Part shown: piece by piece, positions 11,600 through 23,399 of the stretch
Position numbering within the stretch: position 1 is the first letter of the stretch
How the letters are laid out: the number at the start of each line of letters is the position of its first letter
Origin: Epiperipatus broadwayi
Lineage: Eukaryota > Onychophora > Udeonychophora > Euonychophora > Peripatidae
Direction: 5' to 3'
DNA: 64,000 bases
Assembly (NCBI GenBank): GCA_028023455.1
Contig: JAQFVV010000180.1
Span: 374,001-438,000 of the forward strand
Notes under the pieces: generated by a model
What the model saw: only the letters and a program-made list of their open reading frames with translations
Databases searched by the model: none
What the model was told of the DNA's origin: nothing
Position numbers and translations under genes: made by a program

Positions 11600-12973
11600 C
11601 TGTATTACTTTGAATTTAAGATACCCCCTCCTCTCAATTTAAGATGTAGTAGGATTTTAAGCTCGGAAAATTGGCAAAAAATTTTAAAATGATTTTGTTG
11701 AAAAATAAGAAACATTTTTATTTACTTAAATAGAAACTGATATAAATACAATAAGCTCACCTAATTTATTTCAGATATATATTCACCTTCAATGTCTTCA
11801 CTTTCAGAACTTGAATTCTCATCTTCACTATTCCACCAAGGTACTTCATCTTCACTTCATTGTCATTTAAATAGTTAGCAATATAATATTTTAAGAAAGA
11901 TTTTTTGATAATTTTTTTAGGGATAACTTTCCAAGACTGCAAAACCCACTGAGCTATTGTAGATGACAAAGTTTGTTTTATTTTACCAGTTGGTGTCAAA
12001 GGATCATCTTCTTGATTTAACTATGCTTCATAATGGTTTCTCATTCTTCCTGTAAAGGGTTTACTAACAGATGCATCAAATGATTGGAGTTTGCAAGTTA
12101 TATCTTCTGGTATTATTACCAGATCACAGTTTTTTGTTTTTACTTTAAGCTATGTCATCCAATTATATGATAAATTGCAACCAAACATTATAATTTCTTT
12201 GTCAATTTGCTTTCATGTGAAAGTAAATTTTTCTATTAAAATCTGAATCATTCTACTAAAATAATTAATATTTTCAAAAAATTTTTGGAGAAAAAATTAA
12301 AATGTGTAAAAAAAAGATTCTAAAGCATTAATTTTCACTTTCAAATTCAAAATGAAAACATTGAAACTGGTAAAATCATTGACGGATGCTATCTTGTGTA
12401 GAGAACAAGAAGCAATCAATCAGAACCTTAGAAGGGAGGTTTTATCACTTTCTTATAACTTCAAATTTAAATCTTATTGATTTATTAATTGTAAAAAAAT
12501 TCTAAAGGTTGTGTAATACAATTTTCTCAATAATATAATGAAAAAATTATCAAAATAATGTTAAAAGATTCTAAAACATTTGTTTTTACTTTGAAATTCC
12601 AAACGAAGATATCAGGAATTGTGAAAATGATTTCTTAGTTGTAAAAAAGTTCTAAAGATTATTCAATACAGTTTTCTCGATAAAATAATGGTAAAATCAA
12701 CAAAATAATGTTGGAAGTAGCAGTTTAAGAGAGAGTTAAAGCCATTTACGAAATGAATCCAAAAAATATTGACATTTAATGTTAAATCTTTTTTCTTTTA
12801 ATTAAAAAAGATTTAACATGCTATTCTTCACAGGGATATCAATCGTAATATTATGACCATGTGTAAAAGCAAAGAATTACAGAAATAAGATGTTAAAAAT
12901 CTTTGTTTCAAATTTAAGATGCACCAAGTCCAAAATTTGGAAAAAAGTGCATCTTCTATTCAAAGTAATACGG
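11600..12973 (-). mobile_element. pogo-family (Tc1/mariner) DNA transposon, decayed
   Basis: The inverted ends read CTGTATTACTTTGAATTTAAG on the left and CCGTATTACTTTGAATAGAAG (reverse complement) on the right, with TA on both sides (11,598-11,599 and 12,974-12,975). Further 'AATTTAAGATG' repeats lie just inside. The minus strand at 11,766-12,130 keeps the C-terminal part of a pogo/Tigger transposase: 'ITCKLQSFDASVSKPF', then TPTGKIKQTLSSTIAQWVL and IPKKIIKKSF. This is the stretch after the DDE catalytic core in Tigger/JRK-like proteins. Stops and lost catalytic regions make it inactive. An internal segment near 12,490-12,620 is partly repeated at 12,637-12,720. Confidence 0.82.
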
Positions 12974-12975
12974 TA

Positions 12976-14604
12976 ATAAACTTCATGAAAGTGATGTAAT
13001 TAATAAATTTCATGAAAGTGCTTTTGTTGAATGAATGACCATGATTTTCCATGATAATTATTGCAGTCATTTTCATTTTTTTTATTTTAAACTTTTTGTA
13101 AGCCAGAGTCCATTACAGACTCGGGCATAGATACTTTAGAAACAATTTTTTTTTGGTTCAGTTAACCATTGAATCATTTTAATTTAAAAAGGATTCATTT
13201 TCAAAACAATTTACTATACATTTTGAAATAAGAGGGACATTCTTTATATCATGTAACATAATATGATGTCATATATTTTTCAAAGATTTCAATAGTTTTG
13301 AAGCTAACATATAATCATATTTTATAATTTCTCTAAATATAAGGTCTGCACTCTTTTCATTTTTAAGATTTCAGAGAGCTGTTTTAAATTTCTCTTTGTT
13401 CAAATCTATTCATTCTGATAAAGTAGATATATCATTTAAAGCTGTCATTTTATATCTTATGTCATTATTAAAAAGTTGCTCAAATAATCTCTTTAGCTAT
13501 TCAAAATATTATCATTGTATAAAAGACTGCTATCTATGGATTTATAGGATTATGTTGTCATTATAAGCAAATATCTATTTTGTTTCACTAATTGAATGTA
13601 TTGAGATTCACTTTTTTTTTGTTTTTGTTCTGATAAGTTTTTGTATTTATATTTACAATTGTTTTAATGTATTTTATAAAAAATAAATAAAACAATGTAC
13701 AATTGCATTCCATAATCCTTATTTCCAATTTTTGAATAAAATTTAAAATTTATATGACAATACTTTAGTTAATATTAGATACCCACCTAAGTTTATTAAA
13801 GCTTTATACACTTCCAAATATTTAAATTGAGAAATTAATTATTCGAGTGTATAAGATATTGATTGCTGACTTATATAACTTAAATTTTAAAAAGTATTTG
13901 TTTATCACTAAAGTATGTATGTACACGCTAGTTATTTTTCTATACTATTTTCAAAAATAAATCAAGTATTTACTTACACTTATTGTTTCTGTTAAATAAA
14001 AGAAAATGACTGTTCCTTTTAGCTCTTCCAATCTTTTAATTTTTGCTTAGCATTTTTTCCCAATTTAATGCTGCATGTTTTTATTTTTTAAAAAAGCTTT
14101 TATTTAATTGAGAAATTCTGTTTGTTTGCTTATTTGGATTAAATTTTGTAATCAATATTTAACATACTTCTATCAAATGGATTTTTTTCAAATTTTGCAT
14201 ACATTTTTAGGTATCAGTACTAATCCAATATGATAGTTCAATACATCAGGATTGATTAGCCAATTATATTTCAAAGCATGTTGATATTGGTTCAGTAAGT
14301 TTTCAGTGATGTGTACTAGATGGTATTATATTATTAAAAATAAGTTTTCATTGAATTTTATGATTAATTAACTAAAAAGCATTTGCAGTTAATTAAAATG
14401 GAAAGAAATGAAGGAGGAAATCTTAATTTTTCTTGATTGCTTAATTAAAACTTGCTTTTTTAAAATTGCAATCTTCATAAACAAAAAAAATCTTGTAAAT
14501 AATTTTTAATGTGCACACATTTCATTTCATGCTTAGTCTTTAAAATTTAATATGAATAGTTATAAAAAAGTCCATTGCAAAATGTCGAAGATTTAAAAAG
14601 TAAT
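12976..14604. other. Intron, nothing recognised
   Basis: AT-rich DNA with scattered homopolymers. No gene, RNA or repeat pair could be supported. Confidence 0.5.
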
Positions 14605-14845
14605 ATGCATAAAAAGTATTTTATTAAAAATGATTTTTTATGATTTAATGAGTGATGCATTAAAAACTAAAAAAAATATTTTTTTTCTTCAACTACAATT
14701 TGAATTGTGATATTGAATTAATTAATTTATGGATACTTCACACTTTTATTTCACTCCAAATTGTGGTTGAGAAAAAATTTTTTTTTTCATTTTTAATGCA
14801 TCATTCTTTAAATTAAATAAAAGCATTTTTTATAAAATATTTTAT
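14605..14845. mobile_element. Foldback MITE, about 95-bp arms
   Basis: Left arm (about 14,610-14,707) and right arm (about 14,756-14,845) are inverted copies. They share 'GATGCATTAAAAA', a long A/T run, 'CAACYACAATTTG' and an outer 'TATTTTATTAAAAA'-like part. Element order and motifs resemble the MITE at 7,840-8,166, so both probably belong to one family. Confidence 0.65.
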
Positions 14846-15741
14846 ATTTATATTTAATAATTATTATAATTATTTATTATTATTATTATTTAATTGTAAA
14901 TATCTATTTATAATAATATTATGCATTATAATTGGAGCTGACATCTTTCAAATGTATTTAAATGTAATCATTAATTTATTTATTGCTGGAATTCTTAATT
15001 AAGGTTCTTCATAATATGAATATTTGATTCTGCCTTGATTAATCATATAGCCGTATTGAAATAGGCTATTTTTAGTAAGTGATTGTAATACAAAGTAGTC
15101 ACATTTTGATTCCAAGTCAGTTGCCATTATGCTATTTACTTAAGTTAAGTGGATGTTATATTTGTGTGGATTATTGAAAGTGTTCCAAGGTAATTAATGG
15201 GGGAATTTATTCCTGAAGTACATATTTATTGCAAAAAAGCAATTTGTCGATTTTTTCATATACTATGACAACTGCAGTGAAAAATTTATTAAACCTAATG
15301 ATTGGAGCTGAAATCTCTTCAAATTTATTTACATCTAATCTAAGATGTTTATTTATTAAATAACTTTTTGAAAACAAAAAAAAGGTCTTTTAACTCTTTT
15401 TCTTTATTAGGAATACTATATTTACAAAATATAGTCTTGATGCAAGATTAGTTGCAATAGATTTTATTGTAAATGTTTTAGATTTTTTCCAAATACATCT
15501 ACTTTACTTCTTTTGTTACTTGTCTTATTAATATTATTTATCCTTCAAAGTTATAGAGTTTGAATCAGATTGTTTTCCCAGTTTGTTTTATATAAATTAT
15601 ATTAAAATATTTTAGTGAGTGCAGTACAGTTAAACATCTATTATTCTAAACTCTTTAATTGATCTTCCGGCAACATTTTAACTCTTATTGGGTTAAGGTA
15701 TGTTAAACTAATATAGAATTTTAACAATTGTTTTATTTCAG
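14846..15741. other. Intron, nothing recognised
   Basis: Contains an (ATT)n-like stretch near 14,860-14,895. Ends in the acceptor of the exon at 15,742. Confidence 0.5.
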
Positions 15742-15867
15742 AACTTTTGCACTGATAAGTTCAATATAGAGCATCTTCGATCCAAGCTAATAGAACAGTT
15801 AAAGTTGGAAATGAAAGGATTTCTAGTAATCCGATCAATTGAAAATTTGAATTCAGAAGACAGAAAA
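15742..15867 (+). CDS. POLRMT: POLRMT, internal exon
   Basis: 42 codons, phase 0 at both ends, between ttttatttcag and GTAAGT. The peptide contains FNIEHLRSKLIEQLKLEM, a helical segment with alternating basic and acidic residues. It occupies the place of the human POLRMT helix that precedes the conserved 'VEKPTLPSKE' stretch. In the protein this is the beginning of the N-terminal domain of the polymerase module. Codon use is more balanced (CGA, TCC, GAC, ATC) than in the AT-rich surroundings, as expected for an exon. Its frame continues directly into the following exon. Confidence 0.85.
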
Positions 15868-16721
15868 GTAAGTGTAAGCTTGTTATTTATTTATTTTATG
15901 ATTTGATTTGTTTTGCACATAATATTTTTATCATTTTTTTTAAAAAAAGTATTTTTAATAATTCAACATAAATGCAGTTATAATCGTAATATTGATTTTA
16001 ATGTATGAGAAACTAAATTTTTATTTTTAATATTTTTTACCATTGAGATTCTAATTCTTAATTTTAATTTACTTTTTTATATCCGTGAATGTTTTTCAAC
16101 TGCTTTATAACCCAGTACTTTTATTCTCAGATCTCCATACTAGATTCAACACTCTTGGGAGTCTAGTAGTGAAGGAGACATCGTACTAAGCTAAAAATTT
16201 TTATTTTTATAATAACAATAAACTCTGGCATTATTATCATCCAGCTAATATTAGCTAGATACTCATTTACTGATGTGTGCTGCTTTTTAAAACTTAGTAT
16301 TTATATTCATCTAGACTGATTCCGGATTTACAATGTATTATAATTGCAGTATGAAATAAAATCTAATAATGTTTTTGTTTTATCTATTCTTACATTTTTT
16401 TGTGTTAATTATTATTTTACATTAAATATTTATTATGGTTATCCATGAGTAAATATTTTTTTAATCATCTTTCTTTTTTTGTAGCATTAATTTTGAATAT
16501 TTTTATATATATGAATAGAAATTTTTTTATTTTAAAAGTTGAAATAAATATATTTTACTTAATATATTTTTGATATGTAGTAATATTTTTAAATTTATTA
16601 TATATATATTAAAAAGTTTTTAATTTATATTGATTTTTAAGATATATAAAAAGTTATACTAATGATTTTAATGAGCACATGAATAATTTTATGTTCATCA
16701 AAGATATAATGCTAAGAATAT

Positions 16722-17037
16722 AAACCTATTCACAGAAGAAACAAATCCACATGTGTTTCTAAGATAATTTATAAGATTTCCATAGAATCATTTAAAAACT
16801 TGTAAATAATGCCTATCTTTTATTATATCAATGTTACTATTTTGTCAGATAAATGGTCTTCAAGTGATTATTTCTACCTGATCTTAGGTTTGTTATATAG
16901 CAATATATTTTGTTATCTGGCATAAAAGATTGATTCTAATATAACAAAATGTGAGTGTTTTAAATGATTCTATGGAAATCTTGATTATAAATTGTTTTAG
17001 TAATATATTTGGATTTGTTTGTTTCATGAATAGATTT
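16722..17037. mobile_element. Foldback MITE, about 80-bp arms
   Basis: Left arm 16,722-16,800 and right arm 16,955-17,037 are inverted copies. They share AAAYCTATTCA at the ends, then 'AACAAATCCA', 'AATTTATAA' and a perfect GATTTCCATAGAATCATTTA near the inner edge. The loop has no ORF. It is in the intron between the exons at 15.8 and 17.8 kb, about 740 bp before the acceptor. Confidence 0.75.
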
Positions 17038-17781
17038 TTAAAAGATTATATATAAGTACATATAAAAATGAAACAATGAAGATGTAATAAAAACTGATAA
17101 ATTACAATTTTAAAAACTTATTCTATTCTGTTTCAAATTTAAATAATATATATATATTTAATTTAAAAAAACAAAAAACAAATCTGCCTTTTAACATAAT
17201 TGAAAGAGCAGTTAAATGACTTATCCAAAATTTAATATTTAATATTTTGTTTTAGAATGTGGTAATAACAGTATTAATATAGAATAATTTCAAAACATTT
17301 TTTTATATTAAATAAATTTGTACACTATTATATGTTAATAGACAATGCATTTATGTGCACAAAAAATTATTTATTATATAACATATTTTGTATAAAATTA
17401 AGTTTTTTTGCCTTTTTTTTTTAACAACAAATTTTATTACTTTAGTTAAATTTACAGTTTTCATGATGTCAGAAAGTATTTTATATTTTTACTTGTTGGA
17501 GATTCACCAGTATATTTTAAATTTAATTTTGATATATGTCAAAAGTATAAATTCTTATGAATTTAACTTTTACTAAGCTGTGAGAACTGAATAAAGTAAT
17601 CTTATTAATCAAGTGGTATATTAAGAGATTTTATTTGCTTTAGTTTTAAGTGAAATTTATACAAATTTGAAATTTATTTCAATTAATGTCAAATTTAATT
17701 CAAGTATTAATATATATTTAATATTAATCTTTATATATTTTATTTATTTAATTTTAGTTTTTTTTTCCAATTTTGTTTTAG

Positions 17782-17872
17782 AAAACAAGACTTAGTCGGT
17801 TTTTTGAAGCGTATTATCCAATTATCAGGGAGACATTTCTGAAAGAAAGACAAAGGCTAGAAGACGCTATAG
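17782..17872 (+). CDS. POLRMT: POLRMT, internal exon
   Basis: 30 codons plus one base (phase 0 in, phase 1 out), between ttttgttttag and GTTAGG. It encodes KTRLSRFFEAYYPIIRETF followed by LKERQRLEDAI. The pattern of an arginine/lysine-rich helix ending in 'RET...K.RLE' matches the human POLRMT segment immediately upstream of its 'LYPFL' motif. The leftover G joins AT of the next exon to make an Asp codon, and this phase match is good evidence that the two exons are spliced together. The donor (GTTAGG) is weaker than those of the neighbouring exons. Confidence 0.88.
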
Positions 17873-19210
17873 GTTAGGTTGGAAAACTTTTTCAGTTTAT
17901 TAACTTAAAAATCATATTAAATTTTATTAATGAAAATAGAATCAAATGTAAAAGTTATTATAGCAACTTATTTGAAGTTCTGATAATTTCATAAATATTT
18001 TGGATAAGATTGAAATGTGAGGTTAAACTGTTATGATAGATAATTATCAAATTTCATTTATTTATTTCTGTTAGAAAAGTTTAAACTCATATTTTACAGT
18101 GCTGTATTTAGAATAAATTTGTAATTTTCTCTCCATATATATACACACACAGTTCATAATATTTGTTTGTATTATTCAATATATTTATTTGGATATTAAT
18201 TTGTAGGGAAGTGGATAAAGTTTTAATAATACAATTAAGTTGAAACAATATATCATCATCAGCATATAAAATTTAGTCTGAAATTCTAAACTTGATTCTC
18301 AATTAATAATTAGGATGATGATAAAACCATGTATTCTCATTTTGTAATGATCATATTGAAGAATTCTAAAAGAAATATGAGTTATATTTCTTGAACATAT
18401 CTGTTTAAAACTATGTATACGAGAGTTAGATTGAGTCACATATTCAAACAGCTTCATTTATAATCAGAATATACTAAATAGGTTCCTGGAGAATAATTTT
18501 CGTTTATGGAAGATTGCATTTAATGCAGTACTATACTTATATTATATTTTCCGAATTCCTTCTCCAAGGCTGACAGAAAGCACATCCAGGAACATCAGCA
18601 AGCTACTTAATTAAGTGTGCAGTGGAAATAATTTAAGACATAAAATTTAGTTTTAAATAATAAAAAGCAAATAGTATATAATTAAAGCACTTTGATTAAC
18701 TAAAAATTACTCTTTATATGCACAAACAGACATATTGTAACTTTGAACTAAGAGGGTAAAACCAAAAATTTATAAAAAGCTGCAGTATCTAGTTTTCAAT
18801 GACAAATTTAACCAATTATAAATTGCTAACATACACTTCTTTCTACATTAATATTATTTTTTAATGTATATTTTACTATGCTTCAAAAAAATCAATATAA
18901 TATAATAATAATACAAAAAAAAAAAAAATTAAACTCAGGCCTAATTACTTTTAAAATAATATACATAAAAAGTCTTATTGCAGATTTAATAATTCATAAG
19001 CTTACTATCAGGTGCCTTTCTAAAATTATAAATTTATTTTTCATATAGTAGTCTTAATATTTACTTATGATATTCTTTGGTTTCTTCATCAGTCATCTTG
19101 GGATTAATATTCAACATGGTATATTCAAATTCTTTACACTATATGCTTTTTCATCTCAACAAAATAGGGCAAGGAACTAACTTCTATCAATATAGGTAAC
19201 AAAGCTAGAA
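17873..19210. other. Intron, nothing firm
   Basis: One short inverted pair, GGTTCCTGGA at 18,481 and TCCAGGAAC at 18,574, brackets about 100 bp of slightly richer sequence. It may be a small hairpin element, but I could not classify it. Confidence 0.4.
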
Positions 19211-19500
19211 TTCATATAATATTAAATCATCCATGCACTTTACTACCGTTACACAATGTTTTATTTACCACCCTCTTTTACCGTTTACAGTTTTGATTGT
19301 TCCAGCAATCTTCTTCAGAACTACAACATAATACAAATATATAAATATAAATATACATGAATATATAATTTACGTTCTATATATATATATATTTCTTATA
19401 ATATCTTCTACATTTTACATTTATTATTATTCATTTTTTACACTTTTTTAAAAACATTCTATATTTATTAATTTAAAAATTTCCTATATATATATTCTAC
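19211..19500. mobile_element. Truncated MITE, same family as 50,617-50,908
   Basis: The left terminal repeat (TTCATATAATATTAAATCATCC, then CACTTTACTACCGTTACACA) and the interior ('CAGCAATCTTCTTCAGAACT') align with the complete copy at 50.6 kb. The right terminal repeat is missing: the sequence diverges after about 19,490. Confidence 0.7.
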
Positions 19501-20239
19501 TACTTGTTATGAGACATGCGAGACATCGTTTTATTGTTGAGAGATTACATTTTCGATGGCATATTTTTGGCCTCATTTAGCACATACTGTAAAAAAGTCA
19601 TTTTTATAGAAAGTTTTCTATCACAGCTAGAACTAAATTAGCATTGAGAAGTACTTTTTAACTCTACGATTACTTTATAAAAGTAATTATCACCAGACTG
19701 GTGATTTATCCCCATTTCCTTCTGTAACTCCAAACAATTTCGTTTTATCTGTAAATAATGACGAGTAGGAATGGATACTAATGAATTTCTTAAAAAAGGT
19801 GAGTAAATGCCTCAATTATCAGCTTTAATTCCTTATACATAGCCTTTCTGTTATCTAACCAGCATGTTTTTCTATATATCAAGTCCTTATCAAAAGTTGT
19901 TTTTCTTTAGTGCTAATTATAGGTTGTGATTTTTTAATTTTTAGAACCTCTTTTAAAAACAAATATTAGTTAATCCATAATTAGAAAACTTTAAATAATA
20001 CTAATTATAGTGTGTTTTTTTTATTTATTTAGCTATACATTAAATGATTTTTTTAATACCATTTTTTCATTTTTTCTTTTTTTTTTTAAAAACAATTTCA
20101 AACCAAAATTTTTGTAATCACTTATAAATTCTTAAATTCTATAATTTTAAATTTAATTATCTCAAATATGGATTAATCTTTTTCTATTCTATTCAAAAAA
20201 TAAAAATTTTACACACACCACTAATATAAGATTTAAACA

Positions 20240-20440
20240 GGCAAAACTCACCATACAGTAGTGCCACTCAGTGCAAACCTGAGTAATCAATGGATGCCAG
20301 AAGGCCTGTGCATAAATACTGTCTACTCATCCAATATTCCCAGACTAGTTTCTGGCTTGTGGCCCTCATCAGTGAGGAGCCTTGGATCTGAGATCTTAGG
20401 ATCTAAATGGGGATTATGTAATGTTTAATGGTTTAATATA
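20240..20440 (-). mobile_element. Penelope-like terminal fragment (ribozyme-bearing)
   Basis: A 200-bp island with higher GC in AT-rich intron. On the minus strand it contains a hammerhead ribozyme core followed by sequence running to about 20,240. Hammerhead motifs of this kind, with very short palindromic stem III, are known from the terminal repeats of Penelope-like elements. No reverse transcriptase or GIY-YIG coding sequence is attached, so the family call is by analogy. Confidence 0.5.
20334..20380 (-). ncRNA. Hammerhead ribozyme (type I, stem II damaged)
   Basis: Read on the minus strand: CTGATGA at 20,372-20,366, a stem II hairpin (GGC-loop-GCC), then GAAA at 20,352-20,349, the palindrome ACTAGT as stem III (20,349-20,344), and C17 at 20,343 as cleavage site. 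All invariant core bases are kept. The pair next to the core in stem II is G with A instead of G with C. Stem I (CTCCTCA against TGGGAA) has one mismatch. Probably a weakened copy. The six-base self-complementary stem III has no loop, so cleavage would need two molecules to pair. Confidence 0.72.
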
Positions 20441-23390
20441 AGATTCCCTATGATTTTATATATCATCCACATGTTTACTTTTATACATAGGAATATATGT
20501 TTTTATTAATTTACAGAAATTTTTACACAATATTTTATTTATTTTGAAATCAGTATATTTTATTGAAACTTATATTAACTTTATAATACAACTTTTGATT
20601 TGATTTTAAGTTCTCAAGTATTTATTTGATTATTTATTTCTTAACTATTTAGTATAAAGCTTCTAATTATCTTAAAACTGTTTGTGATTTTGAATGATTC
20701 TCTCATCAGACAATATATATATATATACACACAGACACACACACACACTACATTTGTTTATGTATATATGTAGAAGGAAGATTGGATGAAATAGTGTTTT
20801 TATTAATATGATATAGAACCATCATTTAATTCAAGAACTATGTTCTATGTGAGAAGTTTTGTACTTTTTGAGTAACGTCTAGAGGAATATTATCTATTTC
20901 TCATGGGAAAAAGTTAAATTATCTAAGAAATGTCAGGATAGGACATTGATTGTTTACTTAATTTTCAGAAATAGCCTAAAGAGGCTGAAGTGATATTTTA
21001 GTCAGACGATGATGATCTGGATTGGTGCAAAGGGGATATCCTTTGAAATCCATGCACAATATGTCATTTTAATTATTTAGAAATTAAGTTTATAGTTGCC
21101 CACTACATTAATAGTACTAAGTGCCCAGAGCAGTGATGATAGTTAGCATGTTTTAGTAACCTAGCATTATTTTTTTGTAATTGTTATATTCTTATGTATT
21201 AGCACTTAAGTTTGTGCATCCAAAATATTGTTTAAATAATCTGCCCCAAGCTGGCAAGGGCTAAATAATTAGCCTGGTCTATAGTAGACCTATTTCAAAT
21301 CCAGTCACAAGATTGACTGTTGATTTATTTTTATTGTTGATCATTTATGATAATGAATGATTATTACTTGTCTTTGATGCTGGTGAACTTTTAATTACTT
21401 ATAGTTAGTCATGTTTCTCATATTCATTTGTATTAAATTTTATATTTAAATTTTACAATAAGAGGGCATTGATGATGATGAGTGCTATCACCCCAGGTTC
21501 ACTTCTAGACTTTATACCATTACAATATATACATATTTTCAGCAGTAGATGAGATTCTGAGTTATTTATTAATTTTTTTTTGCCAAAATGAATAATATTA
21601 GAGATTTTATGGGTAGATATAAAATACTACTGTTTGTATTTATTGTTTTGGACACTATAATGCTATATAAAGATAACAATTTTCAACTTCATCTCATAAA
21701 TAAGATACAGAAATTGCAGTATTCATTCTGTATTTTCAAAGTTTTGTCTTATAAACTTGATTACTTTTTTTTTTGGTAATAAAGTTTCATTATTATTTTA
21801 GGTTTCTTTCATTTTAGAATTGGATGATTTGATGTTTACTATAAGAATTAGATATCTCATGAAGCCTTACCATTTGCTCTTCTCCATTAGGATTTTGTTT
21901 GTAAGAGAATATAGCCAATTTTTGATCCACCATTTTTGCATGTATCAATTTCCCATATTCATAATTTGTTTTTTTAATCACAGAATCAGCATTATAGAAA
22001 TTCATAATATTTTTCATGGCTGTATTATTTTTTGAACTATTATTTTATTATAATTATCATTGATAAATCATAGATCCAATGCAATATTTTCTGCTTGAGA
22101 ATTTTTTATTAATTTAAAATGACATTTTAATTTTTTTAGTTAAAAGAAGTAATTATTTTTATAAAAGTTTTTTTTTTTTTTTGATTTAAAAAATTAAATT
22201 CCCTTTTACTAATCTTCTCCTTTTTAATTTTTATTTGTCTGTTAATTGATTAAGTAACTTTTTAAAGTATAAATATTTTTAAAATTTGTTACCTACATAA
22301 TACATTCTATTTTGTGTGCAAGCTTTTACAAGCACCAGTGATATTTGTCATACAAATGCTCTTTGGCAATTAATTGAAGCATAAAATTAATTCAAAGCAA
22401 ATATCTATTAATTTTTTTTAAAAATATATATATATTTAAACCAATACAATAAAAATACTGCATTATTGCTTGTTTTGTAATAAAATAAATGATTAAGTAA
22501 GATTATTTATTTTAAAAAATAATCATACATACTATAATTAATCTTAAGTTTTGTGATAGTTTCCAAACAATACAGTGAAGAATTAATATCGTTTTAGGCA
22601 TATGGTAATTCTAGTGAAAATAGTTATGTTACATTCATCCTTTATCCATATATTGTATTGTTAGGTAAAGGTCTATTAATTAGAAATTGATTACAATTCA
22701 TCCCAACTTGAAAATATTTTTAAATTACAAGTGCCTTGCAAATCAAATTGCTTACTATTACATATTCATGCTACCTCTCCCTACTTTGTTACATTAATGT
22801 TACGATCAGCATACTAGTACCACAAATTATGAGACAAATATTAAATGTTATGTCGATGATTATAAGAATATAATGAATTAATGTTAGAAACCTATCGTAA
22901 TACCTATCATTAACAGATATGCAATGGATTCAAAATAAAATAAATTTATAAATGAAATTGAGATCAAAGATTATTATAGCAGTTTTTAACAATATACATA
23001 TTTATTGCAGAACATATATGAATAAAATATAATACAAAATTAAATTAATAATGAAATTATAAGTAAACAAATTAAATAAATAATAGCTGATGTGCACAAC
23101 ATTCTACACTCATTTCTTAAAATTGTATTCCTATAATCTTTTGCAAAAATAAATAGATAAATAAATATATTGAAAATTATTTCTATGGTCCCAACATTAC
23201 AATACATATGCACATATGAAATACTTTAAATATTTGCAAACAATATACAGTATATTATTTTCATCACACACACCAATTACTGTCATACAGTGTGTTTGCT
23301 TATTATTTACAATTTGTTATTTTGTTAAATTATGAACCTGAGCAGAAATTTTATATTAAACCAATATTTTATAACTACAGAAATGAATCA
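20441..23390. other. Intron, nothing firm
   Basis: Contains a (TA)n(CA)n microsatellite at about 20,716-20,750. A 67-residue minus-strand ORF (21,814-22,017) overlaps an equally long plus-strand ORF and matches no family I know. No repeat pair was found. Confidence 0.45.
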
Positions 23391-23399
23391 TCATCAACA

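Noticed and set aside
21814-22035. Overlapping 67- and 71-residue ORFs
   Set aside because: Open on both strands at once, no family or splice support.
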